A stretch of DNA of 64,000 nt from Parabacteroides goldsteinii DSM 19448 = WAL 12034 (GTDB lineage: Bacteria > Bacteroidota > Bacteroidia > Bacteroidales > Tannerellaceae), in NCBI RefSeq assembly GCF_000969835.1, contig NZ_KQ033912.1:186001-250000 (forward strand), in the 5' to 3' direction. The notes under the pieces were generated by a model, which was not told the origin of the DNA, searched no databases, and was given only the letters and a program-made list of their open reading frames with translations. Within the stretch, counting starts at the first letter, position 1. The number at the start of each line of letters is the position of its first letter. Below, in pieces: positions 25,831 through 36,421 of the stretch. The translations under genes were made by a program, and so were the position numbers.

Positions 25831-28800
25831 GATGTTCTTATTTTTAAAGTATTCCCATCCCTATACACGGCACCTACCATGCTTCCTGAAGTCGGGAATT
25901 TGTTTATATTAAATATCATATTATTATTTCCATACAGACACCCTAGTCCGTCCGGACTGGAAAACAGCAATTCTGTAGGACTTAAAGTCACTCCACCAAA
26001 AGCAGTTCCTGAACTTGTTTTTCTTGTCATACTCAATGAAGGATAGTAGTATGTATCACTTTCTACAAAATACCCTAAGTTTAGTATTTCCACCTCTCCA
26101 CGAAACATTCTGAATCGTCCGTCACCGGATAACAAACATCTATTTCCTGTTTTTGAACCACATTCAAATTCACCTTCTGCTTTTAAAGAGCCGTCATGAC
26201 GAAGTATAGTCTTTACATTTCCTGCTTTTGCCTGGTCATAGGTACCGCCCGCCCACAACATGATATTATCAATGTTCGCAGATATACCACCCTGTTCAGT
26301 CCACACACCACCCGACAACAATCCTAGTTTTATCTTTGTCGTCAGCTGTAAACCTCCGGAAATTGTTGTACCGTTTAAAGCCGCTACCAGATCGGAGTCA
26401 AGAGAATAGATCGAATCGTTCGGATTCGGTGTCCAGGGAGTTGCGTATTCACCATCTTCAAACTTTACTCGGTGTACCATCATTCTACAGGAAGTCGAAC
26501 AAGCCATACAAAAGAATTGAGCATCCGTATTACTGGAAACAGTAAACGTATATGTATATTCTCTGTCTCCGACCGATACTGGTATATCGGTTTGATATGG
26601 TCCGATCCATACTGTAACAGTTGTAGATACCGAAGAATACAGGCTAATTCGTAATGTGTATTTCCTGCGTACCAACAACTGAATACCGGCCAGGCTTCGA
26701 TTGTATAACCACCCGGAAATGTTTGAAAAATTAACAGAAATAGAACCATTCGATACTGATAAATTAGAAGCTCCACCGTCTACCTGCCAGTAAACGGTGT
26801 TCTGACACTCTCCCGAGTTCCGGATCATATTCAAGTTATACGCCTGAATATCTACTTTTGACGCCATAATTTTCACTGCATCAGCCGTCTGGTTGATCAT
26901 ACTGACAATATTCGTCCCGGTGTAATCAGTTACAGCTACTTTGCTACTGATATTATCCGCATTGACTTGTATGGCCGATTCCGCAGATAATACACGACCA
27001 GTCAAACTACTGACCGAATACTGAGAAGCCTTTAAACTTATTTGATAAGCATTTGTCTCTATTGACGATTCCGCTGATGTAATCCGACGTCCCAAGCTGT
27101 CAAAATCAATCTGGGACACCTTCAGTTTAATAGCATCCGCATTTACAGTGATCGAAGCTTCATTCGCAGTAACCCGCCTGCCCAAAGCGTTGAACTCATC
27201 CTTTGTAGCTTTCAATGCAATTTCATCAGCCATAACAGAAATGCTCGCTTGTGCCTGTGTTACACCTTCTTCTGTTGTAGTGACACGCGTAGCAAGTAAT
27301 TCTATCTTTTGATCCGTTTGTTCGATCTTTGTTTCGAATTCATTTCTGATTGCTGCAATCCTATCTGAAATAACCGTAAGGCTTTTTATGTATATGTCAC
27401 CGGAGTAAGTGCAGGAGAAATCCCCAGTACCATCCCATTCTGCTGTTATTGTTTCTTCCTGATAGTCTGTTGTGGCTGTTACCAGAGTTGACTTATAAAG
27501 TTCTTTCCCTGAGAATCCATAGGTCAATGTTCCGGCTGTTATAGCCTTGTATCGGATACGCATCACGTATGTACCAGATTCCCGGCTTTGCAGGTTTGCA
27601 TTAACCTGTGTTATACCGCTTTTATACATACGAAGAACGCGGGATGCACTGTCCCGGATCACCTCAACTGAACTCTTTTTATCAGAATAGAAAGCCGCAT
27701 TAAACCACAGCCACCCATTTGTTGCAGAGAATAAATTGATATCCTGAGTATAGTCCCATTTATCCAGTCCTGCCGTCCATGTCGGATTGGACAGGATATT
27801 GTTACCGTTATCGTTGATAGCATCCCTGATAGAAGATATCTCACTTTCCAACTTCCCGTTTATAATCTGGAATGACTGGTAAACAGTTGTTCCATCTTCC
27901 AGGTAGATATCACATTCTTCAAAGATACCGCCCTTGATGTAAATACCATGATGATAACCCAACTGTCCTAAATTGCCCTTATACTTTGATGTTATCCCGG
28001 ATACGTTACCAATACGAACCTTTGTTTTATCAGTCATATCAGGAGATGTCAGACCATCTAATACGTCTATATAAGGCGCGTTTGTATCCGATGTTGCCAA
28101 ATAGATTACACCCTGTCGATTTGGATCGGAATCGTTACCTGCACGGAATACCGTATCACCGGCCATCGGCACAGAATGACCATCTAAAAGAGGCTTTCTA
28201 AGGTCGAAGTAATCTTCTGTAATTCCTAATACCTCTCCATAATAATAATGGGATGACAGACCTGAGAACTGCTGACAACAAATAAGATCGTCACCTCGTA
28301 TGTTCATGTACATCATTCCTTCGATCTTGTCAATCTTACAACGGTAACGATCCGAAAGTTCCTGAACAGATTCGATCTTATTGAAATCGGATACAAAACG
28401 ATTGCCATTCAGTCCCAATGTTTCATTTACGACCATTGTGTTAACACGGAACTCTTTACGGGCAAGGAGATAATCAAATTCCCCAGACGCTTTTTGCATA
28501 TCCAGTATAGTACCGTAACCCATCATACCAGAGGCAGACGAAGGAGAACCGGACATCTTACCGATATAAACATTATCCCGAACCTTCAATTCTCCAAACC
28601 AGCCTAATCCCTCATTATTGATCCCCCAACCGGCTCCCCATTCGTAACCTTCGGCAAACAATGTACTTTGCGCCATATCTTCAAAAGAAATCGCGCCATG
28701 CGCTGTATCCGGAATATCTTTGCGCAAAAACATGCCGTCAAGGTCTTGTAAATTGTCCTCTATAGCCTTGTAGATTTTTGCGTCAGTCATTAAGGCGGAA

Positions 28801-30410
28801 TACACATTCTGGTCCGTTGGAATCGTGGAATCATTTGTTTTAATAACATAGATTCCTCCAGATCCTCCCCCTGTATTCACATAAGTATTTCCACTATATT
28901 TAAGTTCATCCAGCCGGTTTTCTATATCACCAATACGAGAATACTGCGTTGATTCTCCAACGGTATAAGTACATTCAAACGGATTATCCAGTTTCTTTTC
29001 AAAACCATAGATGCGGGATTCGCGGCCATCTTTGAAAAACGCATTATTGATAAGCTTCACTCGACGACCAATCTCCAGATCAATTTCTTTCTGTTGATTA
29101 TGTTTACCGTCTATGTAACCGGCACACCTTACCGGGTTAGTTGGGCAGACGTAGACAGATGGATCAATCTTGCTCTTCTCTACGTATTTCTGTGTTTCTT
29201 CCAGCAATTCCTGTTCAGCTTCACCAATTAGTGTATCTGATATGAAAGATGTGTCATAGCCGTAGAGAATGTAAGTTCCATCTTTCTCAGGCTTCATTAT
29301 GTCATTCGGCAAGAACTGACCGTAATTCTGGTTCCTTTCAATTTCAAAGACAGTTCCTGTATCATCACTCGATTTCAATTCAAGAGCAAAATGCATACCA
29401 TTCATACTCCCCGATTGAAACACAAATCGAAGTTCATCAAGCAGGTATTCTTTTTTAAAGTTCTTTAGGCCGGCATCTCTAATTGTGAAGATAGGATAAG
29501 TCTCTCCTGTAGGCTTCCCATTCTCATCAACGATGTTTCCTCTAGTCTCGTTTACTTCTGATATCGTTCCTATTCTTCTAGGATAGACATTATCAAATAA
29601 AACGACATTTTCGATGGCCTCCTCGGTTGTCATATCAGGATAAGCATCAACATATGGAATACCTTCCGGCAACTTTAATCGCCTCTGAACAACACCTTCA
29701 ATAACTAAGTCATCACTATCAGGACGATAGTTTTTGGGAATATTTCTCTCTGAACCAAACGAAATAATTCTTGTGGCGTAAGTAGATGTACTATCACTAC
29801 GAGTCATGTCGGACAATTCATTGCCCATTTCTAAAGTAATGACATCCTTTATCGTGTCTTCACAGTGCCCTAAAAAGATATAGTTCTCTTTTACCCACCA
29901 CTCGCAACCACAGGCTTCGGCAATCATCGATATACCATCTATGATGTTAGTATTGTCATACTGAATAAAAATAGGCTCCATCTTCACCGTAGCATCCATT
30001 GAAAATACATACGGTTTCCCTTTATAGGTATAACCCAATGCCGCTATATTAGAAACGACAATTGACATATGGGCATCCGGCGTTCTAGTAAGACTCCACT
30101 TGGCTTCTTTGCCCTTCTGACGATCATAGAAAAGCTTTTTGTGCTTCCATTTCCAATAATGAGCGTCCATACGGAGATCGTAATCATATCCGCCAGTAGA
30201 CTTGTTGTAAGTCGGAAAAACTAAATCTACTATTTCAAATAAACCTTCATATATATCTGTATAGTCACCTAACCGGAAATAGATAGGATTTTCCACACTG
30301 AACTTCAAAAGAATATATTCTTCCTTCAGCAGTGTGTATTTATAAATCGACCCTTCATTAACTTGAGTCGACAAACGATTGTTATTTGATGTGTCTTTGA
30401 TGTCAATCAT
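25827..30410 (-). CDS. Large tail-tip / tail-associated protein
   Basis: 1527 residues. The first 480 or so resemble the hub domain of Tal/gp27-type tail proteins (MTTEEAIENVVLFDNVYPRR, then FECTYTVGESTQYSRIGD near its end). A Gly-rich hinge follows (about 510), then a mixed region. A trimeric coiled rod (about 1050-1200) is built of repeats of roughly 32 residues of the form A-x-I-x-V-x-A-D-x-I-x-L-K. The C-terminus is a beta-rich head. No peptidase motif is evident. It is the likely baseplate hub bridging the Dit-like protein and the fibres. Confidence 0.75.
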   Translation of the reverse strand: MIDIKDTSNNNRLSTQVNEGSIYKYTLLKEEYILLKFSVENPIYFRLGDYTDIYEGLFEIVDLVFPTYNKSTGGYDYDLRMDAHYWKWKHKKLFYDRQKGKEAKWSLTRTPDAHMSIVVSNIAALGYTYKGKPYVFSMDATVKMEPIFIQYDNTNIIDGISMIAEACGCEWWVKENYIFLGHCEDTIKDVITLEMGNELSDMTRSDSTSTYATRIISFGSERNIPKNYRPDSDDLVIEGVVQRRLKLPEGIPYVDAYPDMTTEEAIENVVLFDNVYPRRIGTISEVNETRGNIVDENGKPTGETYPIFTIRDAGLKNFKKEYLLDELRFVFQSGSMNGMHFALELKSSDDTGTVFEIERNQNYGQFLPNDIMKPEKDGTYILYGYDTSFISDTLIGEAEQELLEETQKYVEKSKIDPSVYVCPTNPVRCAGYIDGKHNQQKEIDLEIGRRVKLINNAFFKDGRESRIYGFEKKLDNPFECTYTVGESTQYSRIGDIENRLDELKYSGNTYVNTGGGSGGIYVIKTNDSTIPTDQNVYSALMTDAKIYKAIEDNLQDLDGMFLRKDIPDTAHGAISFEDMAQSTLFAEGYEWGAGWGINNEGLGWFGELKVRDNVYIGKMSGSPSSASGMMGYGTILDMQKASGEFDYLLARKEFRVNTMVVNETLGLNGNRFVSDFNKIESVQELSDRYRCKIDKIEGMMYMNIRGDDLICCQQFSGLSSHYYYGEVLGITEDYFDLRKPLLDGHSVPMAGDTVFRAGNDSDPNRQGVIYLATSDTNAPYIDVLDGLTSPDMTDKTKVRIGNVSGITSKYKGNLGQLGYHHGIYIKGGIFEECDIYLEDGTTVYQSFQIINGKLESEISSIRDAINDNGNNILSNPTWTAGLDKWDYTQDINLFSATNGWLWFNAAFYSDKKSSVEVIRDSASRVLRMYKSGITQVNANLQSRESGTYVMRIRYKAITAGTLTYGFSGKELYKSTLVTATTDYQEETITAEWDGTGDFSCTYSGDIYIKSLTVISDRIAAIRNEFETKIEQTDQKIELLATRVTTTEEGVTQAQASISVMADEIALKATKDEFNALGRRVTANEASITVNADAIKLKVSQIDFDSLGRRITSAESSIETNAYQISLKASQYSVSSLTGRVLSAESAIQVNADNISSKVAVTDYTGTNIVSMINQTADAVKIMASKVDIQAYNLNMIRNSGECQNTVYWQVDGGASNLSVSNGSISVNFSNISGWLYNRSLAGIQLLVRRKYTLRISLYSSVSTTVTVWIGPYQTDIPVSVGDREYTYTFTVSSNTDAQFFCMACSTSCRMMVHRVKFEDGEYATPWTPNPNDSIYSLDSDLVAALNGTTISGGLQLTTKIKLGLLSGGVWTEQGGISANIDNIMLWAGGTYDQAKAGNVKTILRHDGSLKAEGEFECGSKTGNRCLLSGDGRFRMFRGEVEILNLGYFVESDTYYYPSLSMTRKTSSGTAFGGVTLSPTELLFSSPDGLGCLYGNNNMIFNINKFPTSGSMVGAVYRDGNTLKIRTS

Positions 30411-30463
30411 AACACATCAAATTTCGGTGATAAAAAAAAGAAGCCCTAAAAATTAGAGTTTCC

Positions 30464-30493
30464 GTTTCCCACAATTAAAGCCTTGTGGGAAAC
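30464..30493. repeat. Perfect 11-bp inverted repeat between tail genes
   Basis: GTTTCCCACAA and TTGTGGGAAAC flank an 8-base loop immediately after the Dit-like gene. On the minus strand, T-rich DNA follows 40 bases later. It shares its CCACAA...TTGTGG core with hairpins at 41966 and 48779. It could be a terminator or processing site before the tail-tip gene. Confidence 0.6.
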
Positions 30494-30496
30494 TAG

Positions 30497-30916
30497 CTAT
30501 TTCCTGCCTTCCTGACTAGGGTTAGGCTCATTGAATTTGACCGAAATCTTTGAGAAAGTACGGGGAGTATTTAATCCGAATGAAGCAGATCGGAGATAAG
30601 TAAGCCGATACACCTGATTGCCAAGTGCCGGTACTTTAATCTCTATTTTTCCCTTTTGAAGTTCGGTTTTAAAGGCGCTGTATTTCGATAGGTAATCATC
30701 CGGAGTCTCTCCTTCTAAGGTGAATACCAGCGTAACATCTCTTTCATCGATCTTAGGGTTATTATAGACTACTTGCTTACCGTTGTTTAACCGGGATTTA
30801 TTCTCTATAAATTCCTTCAAAGGTTCCGGGGCGAAGATTGCATCAAGAAAGCCGTCGCCCATTCTTATACCCCATTGTAAAAAGGCATCAAAGCCATTAA
30901 TTATTAAGTCTGCCAT
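30497..30916 (-). CDS. Distal tail (Dit-like) protein
   Basis: 139 residues starting MADLIINGFDAFLQWGI. It lies between the tape measure and the tail-tip hub, the standard Dit position, and has the single beta-domain size of short Dit proteins. KGKIEIKVPALGNQVYRLTYL and the closing RTFSKISVKFNEP fit a strand-rich ring subunit. Role: hub connecting tail tube to tip. Assignment is mostly positional. Confidence 0.55.
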   Translation of the reverse strand: MADLIINGFDAFLQWGIRMGDGFLDAIFAPEPLKEFIENKSRLNNGKQVVYNNPKIDERDVTLVFTLEGETPDDYLSKYSAFKTELQKGKIEIKVPALGNQVYRLTYLRSASFGLNTPRTFSKISVKFNEPNPSQEGRK

Positions 30917-30935
30917 AATTTATAATTTTTATTTG

Positions 30936-30943
30936 TACCTTTG
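30936..30943 (+). promoter_or_regulatory. Promoter -7 box of the plus-strand moron
   Basis: TACCTTTG, an exact TAnnTTTG match, 25 bases before the ATG at 30969 and in the opposite direction to the surrounding tail operon. Confidence 0.6.
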
Positions 30944-30968
30944 TTTATATACTCAAATTCAATTTATC

Positions 30969-31193
30969 ATGGAAAAAACAATTCAGTATGTTTTTGTAAA
31001 CAGTCCCTATGAAAGTGATTCCATAGAAGAGCCCTATTCTCTCTCGGACTATTTTGCTTACACAAAAAGCGATGTTGTTATTCATCGTAATGGAAATTCT
31101 TACAAGCTAACTTCCAATGAAATAATCATGGGAGAAATAGATGAAAATGAAGAACGGCATTACGTAATACAACTAACTTTTTCAAAGCAATAA
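30969..31193 (+). CDS. Moron: small plus-strand protein in the tail module
   Basis: 74 residues (MEKTIQYVFVNSPYESDSIE...), acidic, probably beta-rich, no membrane segment and no family I recognise. It is the only gene on the plus strand inside the 20-52 kb block of phage genes, with its own promoter box upstream and a terminator 5 bases after its stop. That is the definition of a moron: a gene expressed from the prophage independently of the lytic programme. A longer in-frame start at 30783 lies inside the Dit-like gene and upstream of the promoter, so it is rejected. Confidence 0.7.
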   Translation: MEKTIQYVFVNSPYESDSIEEPYSLSDYFAYTKSDVVIHRNGNSYKLTSNEIIMGEIDENEERHYVIQLTFSKQ

Positions 31194-31198
31194 ACAAA

Positions 31199-31228
31199 TA
31201 GGGTGCCACACATTAGCACCCTATTTTT
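31199..31228 (+). terminator. Terminator of the moron, shared with the tape measure gene
   Basis: TAGGGTGC pairs with GCACCCTA across 9 bases and is followed by TTTTT on the plus strand. On the minus strand it lies directly past the tape measure stop and is followed by a T-rich stretch, so it may also attenuate transcription into the Dit gene. Confidence 0.75.
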
Positions 31229-34200
31229 ATCTTGAATTAAGGCCTGAAGTATTCTTTTTCACTTCTGCCATATCAGCTTTAATATCTTTCAGGTATTTAG
31301 CCGAATTTCCTGTATTTTCCCTTATCTCTTGCAGTTCCAGATATGAGTTTACCTGAATAGTTCGGATTTCATCGGCAATATTCCTTGTATCGGTATTAAC
31401 TGACAGGATTGCATCAGCTTTTACAGTAAGGATATTTAGCGATTCGGACTGAGATACGTTTTGAACCTTTATTTCTTCACCGGCCATCTGTATGCCCGTA
31501 AGACGTCCATTTGTTTCATCAATAGAATCCTGTGAAGCCATTACAGAAACAGCTTTAGAAGAGGACTGAGAATTAGCATTTTTATCTTTTAAGTCAATTC
31601 CCGCATCTTTAAAATATCCATTAACAGTACCAAGAATCTCTTGAAGCGTTGGCATATTCTGCTCGTATCTATCGACAAGTTCACCAGTCTTTTCTGCAAC
31701 CTGTTTCATTAATTCTTGTTCATCAATATCTCCTTTAGCATACTTCTCATATAAATCGGAAACTTGCTTATCAAAGCCATCTACAACCTTACTTAAAACT
31801 ATCGAACGCATCATATCAGAGACAATGTCTTTAAATGTATCAGATGCATAATCTTTAAAACTATCTAAAGCGTCCTTGCCCGTATCCAGCCAATCCCAAA
31901 GACTATCAACGACATTATCGACAAGCGGTTCATACAAAGAACTCACATATTCATGGAGCTGATCCAGATACTCATCGTACTGTTCTCTAAGATCGATAAG
32001 AGCCTCTAGCGTTTCTTTTGTTTGACCTACTAACTTATCTCCAAACTTTTCAATAACCTCCTTTGCTAAACCTGCATTAATAAGCTTGTCTTCATCAAAT
32101 AAATCTTCATCTTCCCATCCTTTTTGCTTTTTAATCCATGAAGCTAAATCTTCTGTTTTTTGAGATTTAGATCCAATGCCAGTACCGAGAAAACCCTTAC
32201 TCTTTTTCCTTGTCTCAATTCGAAGGTTATCGATTGCTGCGGTTGTCCCCTCTTTGTAATTCTGATTAGTCCACTTCTGCCACATGCCAGACCAACCCAG
32301 AGGGGAAAGCCAGTTCATTATACCATTCAGTCCACCAGTTAACCACCCTCCTCCTTTTTGGTTCTGATATGTGGCCTGATCCTCTTCTGCTTTATCTTTA
32401 TAAGCTTTGGCAACCTCTTCATGCAGCTTACGATAATCGCGTAAATTCTGGAGATTATCCTTTGAAAACCAGTTGTTTTCTACTTGTTGTGCTTCTAATG
32501 CAGCTATGCGATACTCATTAACAGCGTCGGTAAGCAAATTTATCTCTTTAACCTTCTCTGCAAATGCTTCATATTGCTCATAGGCAGATTTCGATAGAGA
32601 AGAAAGCTTCTCCATCAATTGTATTACGGTAGATATAACAGCAAGAATAACAGAAGCTTTCTCCACCGCCTGAACAGCCTTTGAGCCGGCACTAGCTGCT
32701 GTCTCCCATGCGTTAATAGAGCTTGTGACAAACAAGCCTATATCGCCAATGAAAGAAAGAACTTCGCCAGACGTTCCTCCGATCGTACTTCCGACATCTT
32801 TTATTGAGGTAAATAGTTTATCAACGACATCGGCTACCTCTTTTTCCGCTTTCTGATACCTATTACTTGCCTTTGCAGCTTTATCTTTCGCCTCGTTGTA
32901 TTTTTTAAGTGCATCAGCAGAAGATAGATAAGTGTTTTCAAAGCTGATCTTACCCTTTTCCAGTTTTGAGTTTTTTACACCAGTAACAATTTTACCACCA
33001 TCGTTTACAAGATCGAGTTGTCTCTTTGCTTCCGCCAGTTCATTCTCGGCATCTGCCAGTTCTTTCTTTCTATCTGCTAACGCCTGAAATGGATTCCTTT
33101 CATCCAGTTCATCCATGATTGACTGAATAGTGGTAGTATATTCCCGAAGTTGATCGGGCGACAATACTTGAGCCGCCGACTGTTTAGCGTTTTCAAATTG
33201 GGACAACAGGGAGTTTAGCGTTTCTGTCGATGTCTGTCTTAAATTTTCGAAAGCACGTACGTATTCCGGGGATTGTTTCAACTTCTCATAATCCAATCCC
33301 ATTAGCGATTTACCTTTATCTTTCGTTGCTTGTGCAATAGACCGATCAATTCGCTCTACCTGACCCGTGTTTCCACTTTTCTCAGCCTGTTTACGTTGTT
33401 CTTGTAGTACAGCAATATCATCATTAAATTTCTTTTCGATAATAAGACGTTTGTCCGTATAGTCTTTGTATTCATCAAGGAGTTCAACCATATCATCACC
33501 ACGGACATATTTAGTATTTTTCGTACCCAGTTTATTAGCCGTCTGCTCATCTATCCGTTTAAATTGGTCTTGAACAGATTTGTTTTTTAGGAACTCGGTA
33601 AGATCGAAGCTTCTTTTTTTATTAACAGGATCAGCTTGAAATTCAGTTCTAGCGCCGTCAATCAATTGTTGTTTCCGGTCTTCTCCTTCACGACGGATAG
33701 CTTCTATCTCTTTTTTGTGATTGAGTTCTCTTTGCGCTAAAGTTTTAGCGGAACCATTCTCCATAGCATCAATGATACTTTGAGTAATTTCATTCTGAGC
33801 ATCGACTTCCGCTCGATCCTGGATGCGTTTATTCTTATCAAGAAAGAGTTTGTATTTCTCTGATTCTTTACGAAGCTTTTCGGCCTGATTCTCTTGCTTA
33901 GTCGTTTTTGAATCAGAATACTTATCAATATTCTTCTGGGCTTCCTTGATCTGCATGGAATACTCATTCCAATCTTTTGAGTTTTGCTTTTCTACCCCCA
34001 AAGCGTCGCGGGCAGCTTCTGCTTCCTTTTTCTTTTTCTCCCAATAGGCTTTATTCTTTGTTTCAGACTTTGGGGATCGAAGATCAAGCTCTGATTGCAA
34101 AACATCTATACGCGTATTCAACTCTTCACCCGATATCTGGCCCCGCAAAGAACCCTCCATTATATTTAAAGTGTATAAAGGATTGTTCTTCCGCATAGCT

Positions 34201-36227
34201 TGCAGACGTTTTGCTTCGTCAAGTTCAGTCTTGATCTTAGCGTCCGTTTCTTTTTTAAGATCAATTTGCCACTGGTTTAACCGATTCTGACGCTGATCTT
34301 TTGCATAAGGTTTTACATCTTCTTCCAGTTGCTTTAGCTCCTTCTCTAATTGATTAGTTGTCTTACTTTGTAAGAGAGGATTTTTATACTGACCATTTCC
34401 GTAGTTTTGATGCCGAAAAGCAATCTCATCCTGAAGAGTTTTGATTCGAGATTGATAATCTGTAACGATAGAATCCGTATCTTCAATTATCTTTCGGGAA
34501 TCAATTTCTGCTATTTCTTTTTTAAGACCCAAAATATCCTTTAAATGACCTTCTTCGTCAATATATTTCTGAATGATACCAGGATAGGCATCCTTTAGTT
34601 TATTTAAAGCATCGACCCGATCTATTGATGAAGAGTACTCATTTTGAGCAGTAGTGATAAGTTTTTCAATCTCCTGTTTGTGTTTATCTTCAACTTGGGC
34701 TGCTTCTTCTTTTCGCTTATTGTAATTGGCCTGTGCTTTTTCTGCGGCTGTTGTATGATCTGCTAACGCCCAAAATGCGAGGCCAAGAGAAACAACAGCG
34801 GATCCAATGGCAATATACGGGTTAAGTTTAAGAACTTTTTGCAATAAGACCTGTGCTGCAGTATAAGCCTTTGTGGCTGAAACATTCGCCCAAATAGCCT
34901 TATTAAATCCTTGTTCAACAACAGCGTTAAGAATCAATGCTGTCCGATAAGTTCCATAAACACCAACCAGTCCTGTTAATACCCGTCCAACTGTCTCATA
35001 GTTTTCTACAAGCTTGGTTGTCATCTGAATACCCTTGACAATAGCGCCCTCATTGTTTTGACCTATTTCATTGAACACACTATCAATAGCATCTTGAAGC
35101 ATAGACATCTGACCCGCCATTTCTTTACTGGCGTTTTCCGACATCTTGTAGAATTTTCCTCCCTCTGATGTGACATCAATAAATGCTTGTTGCACCATTT
35201 CAGCAGAGATTGCTCCTTTTGACATTTCATCTTTTAACTGAGCTATGGACTTGCCAGTCTTTTCTGAGATAATCTGCAACGGGTTAAATCCTGCGTTAAT
35301 CATTTGGTTAAGATCCTGCCCCATCAATTTACCGGCAGCCGACATCTGAGAAAAGGCCAAAGTAAGAGAATTGAACTTCTGTGATTCGCCCCGGGAGATA
35401 TCGCCGATCGCACGGATGAAGCGCGGAGTTTTCTCTGCTTCTATATTGAAGCCGATCATCATTTCAGTAGCAGAAGATACATCTTTCAACTGGAGTGGAG
35501 ATAGAGCCGCATATTGCTTAATATCAGTCAAAAGAGGCTTTGCTTTTGTTTCTCCAATCATAGTATTCAAAGAAACTTCCATTGACCGGAATTGACCACG
35601 AATATTGATAATCTCTGATCCCAAATGTTTAATTGCCGCCACTCCACCAATGCCGGCCAGTATCTTTTTAAATGATACACCCACACCCTCATTTACGGTG
35701 ACTATCTTTTGAGAATCGTCTTTAAACAATGTGTATTCATCCCGAAGTTTTTTAACAGACAATCGAGCATTAGCCTGTTCCTGAGTTAGTCCGAACAATG
35801 CCGCTTTTTCTTCATTAAGTGTTTTCTTTGCAGATGTATATTCGGAGAGCTTACTATTAGCGGATAAAGGATTATTCTTCAAAGCAGAGCGATAGGCTTC
35901 GCCCAACCGTTTCACATCAGCTTCTACGTCTTTAACCACTGCTTTTTGAGCAATAATCTTCTCGGTAAAGCTATTTACCCCCTGTGAGGCTTCAAAGATT
36001 TTCTGCTTAAAATCATTGTCCATCACAGCCCCGGCTTTGGCCGCTTCGGTTATCATTCCCTGCATCTGTTGTTTTGCCTGTTGCATCTGGGTATTAAGCA
36101 CAGCAACAGCCTGTGGAGCCTTATTTGCATCCATAGACTTTATCTGTGCTTCCAACTTGGTTATCTCATTACGAAGACGAACAACCTCTTGCCAGTCACT
36201 ACCTACTTTGAAATATAGTTTACTCAT
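31227..36227 (-). CDS. Tail tape measure protein
   Basis: 1666 residues, the longest gene of the phage. Mostly coiled coil, with an N-terminal TMP domain (GEIINIRGQFRSMEVSLNTM, ALSPLQLKDVSSATEM, AFSQMSAAGKLMGQDLNQMI), hydrophobic segments (about 470-490, IGSAVVSLGLAFWAL; and about 1215-1235) and a Lys/Glu-rich middle. It sets tail length and is ejected with the DNA. At the usual 0.15 nm per residue the tail would be near 250 nm, so a siphovirus. Its ATG overlaps the stop of the frameshifted chaperone extension. Confidence 0.92.
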   Translation of the reverse strand: MSKLYFKVGSDWQEVVRLRNEITKLEAQIKSMDANKAPQAVAVLNTQMQQAKQQMQGMITEAAKAGAVMDNDFKQKIFEASQGVNSFTEKIIAQKAVVKDVEADVKRLGEAYRSALKNNPLSANSKLSEYTSAKKTLNEEKAALFGLTQEQANARLSVKKLRDEYTLFKDDSQKIVTVNEGVGVSFKKILAGIGGVAAIKHLGSEIINIRGQFRSMEVSLNTMIGETKAKPLLTDIKQYAALSPLQLKDVSSATEMMIGFNIEAEKTPRFIRAIGDISRGESQKFNSLTLAFSQMSAAGKLMGQDLNQMINAGFNPLQIISEKTGKSIAQLKDEMSKGAISAEMVQQAFIDVTSEGGKFYKMSENASKEMAGQMSMLQDAIDSVFNEIGQNNEGAIVKGIQMTTKLVENYETVGRVLTGLVGVYGTYRTALILNAVVEQGFNKAIWANVSATKAYTAAQVLLQKVLKLNPYIAIGSAVVSLGLAFWALADHTTAAEKAQANYNKRKEEAAQVEDKHKQEIEKLITTAQNEYSSSIDRVDALNKLKDAYPGIIQKYIDEEGHLKDILGLKKEIAEIDSRKIIEDTDSIVTDYQSRIKTLQDEIAFRHQNYGNGQYKNPLLQSKTTNQLEKELKQLEEDVKPYAKDQRQNRLNQWQIDLKKETDAKIKTELDEAKRLQAMRKNNPLYTLNIMEGSLRGQISGEELNTRIDVLQSELDLRSPKSETKNKAYWEKKKKEAEAARDALGVEKQNSKDWNEYSMQIKEAQKNIDKYSDSKTTKQENQAEKLRKESEKYKLFLDKNKRIQDRAEVDAQNEITQSIIDAMENGSAKTLAQRELNHKKEIEAIRREGEDRKQQLIDGARTEFQADPVNKKRSFDLTEFLKNKSVQDQFKRIDEQTANKLGTKNTKYVRGDDMVELLDEYKDYTDKRLIIEKKFNDDIAVLQEQRKQAEKSGNTGQVERIDRSIAQATKDKGKSLMGLDYEKLKQSPEYVRAFENLRQTSTETLNSLLSQFENAKQSAAQVLSPDQLREYTTTIQSIMDELDERNPFQALADRKKELADAENELAEAKRQLDLVNDGGKIVTGVKNSKLEKGKISFENTYLSSADALKKYNEAKDKAAKASNRYQKAEKEVADVVDKLFTSIKDVGSTIGGTSGEVLSFIGDIGLFVTSSINAWETAASAGSKAVQAVEKASVILAVISTVIQLMEKLSSLSKSAYEQYEAFAEKVKEINLLTDAVNEYRIAALEAQQVENNWFSKDNLQNLRDYRKLHEEVAKAYKDKAEEDQATYQNQKGGGWLTGGLNGIMNWLSPLGWSGMWQKWTNQNYKEGTTAAIDNLRIETRKKSKGFLGTGIGSKSQKTEDLASWIKKQKGWEDEDLFDEDKLINAGLAKEVIEKFGDKLVGQTKETLEALIDLREQYDEYLDQLHEYVSSLYEPLVDNVVDSLWDWLDTGKDALDSFKDYASDTFKDIVSDMMRSIVLSKVVDGFDKQVSDLYEKYAKGDIDEQELMKQVAEKTGELVDRYEQNMPTLQEILGTVNGYFKDAGIDLKDKNANSQSSSKAVSVMASQDSIDETNGRLTGIQMAGEEIKVQNVSQSESLNILTVKADAILSVNTDTRNIADEIRTIQVNSYLELQEIRENTGNSAKYLKDIKADMAEVKKNTSGLNSR

Positions 36228-36421
36228 TTCTTTCTTCTCTTTGTAGCTAATTCTTTCCCTGATATTTTTTTGACCAATTCTCCATGGGCCTCATGTAGTT
36301 TATCTTTCTGCATGATGATTAGATTCCGATAGGGTATCACCTCAAAGACCTCTCTGTATGACAGGTGAAGCTCTTCCATGAACGAAGCGATCTGCCCTAG
36401 CATAGTCTCGTTTCCTACAAC
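36224..36421 (-). CDS. -1 frameshift extension of the tail assembly chaperone (gpT-like)
   Basis: The frame -1 to the chaperone gene is open from its last codons to a TGA that overlaps the tape measure ATG. From a possible own start at 36403 it would be 59 residues (MLGQIASFMEELHLSYREVF...), ending in a basic tail. A slip at A AAG (36421-36424) would yield a 202-residue fusion. Position directly between chaperone and tape measure, coding-like composition and the ATGA overlap are what the lambda G-GT arrangement predicts. Confidence 0.75.
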   Translation of the reverse strand, partial: VVGNETMLGQIASFMEELHLSYREVFEVIPYRNLIIMQKDKLHEAHGELVKKISGKELATKRRKK

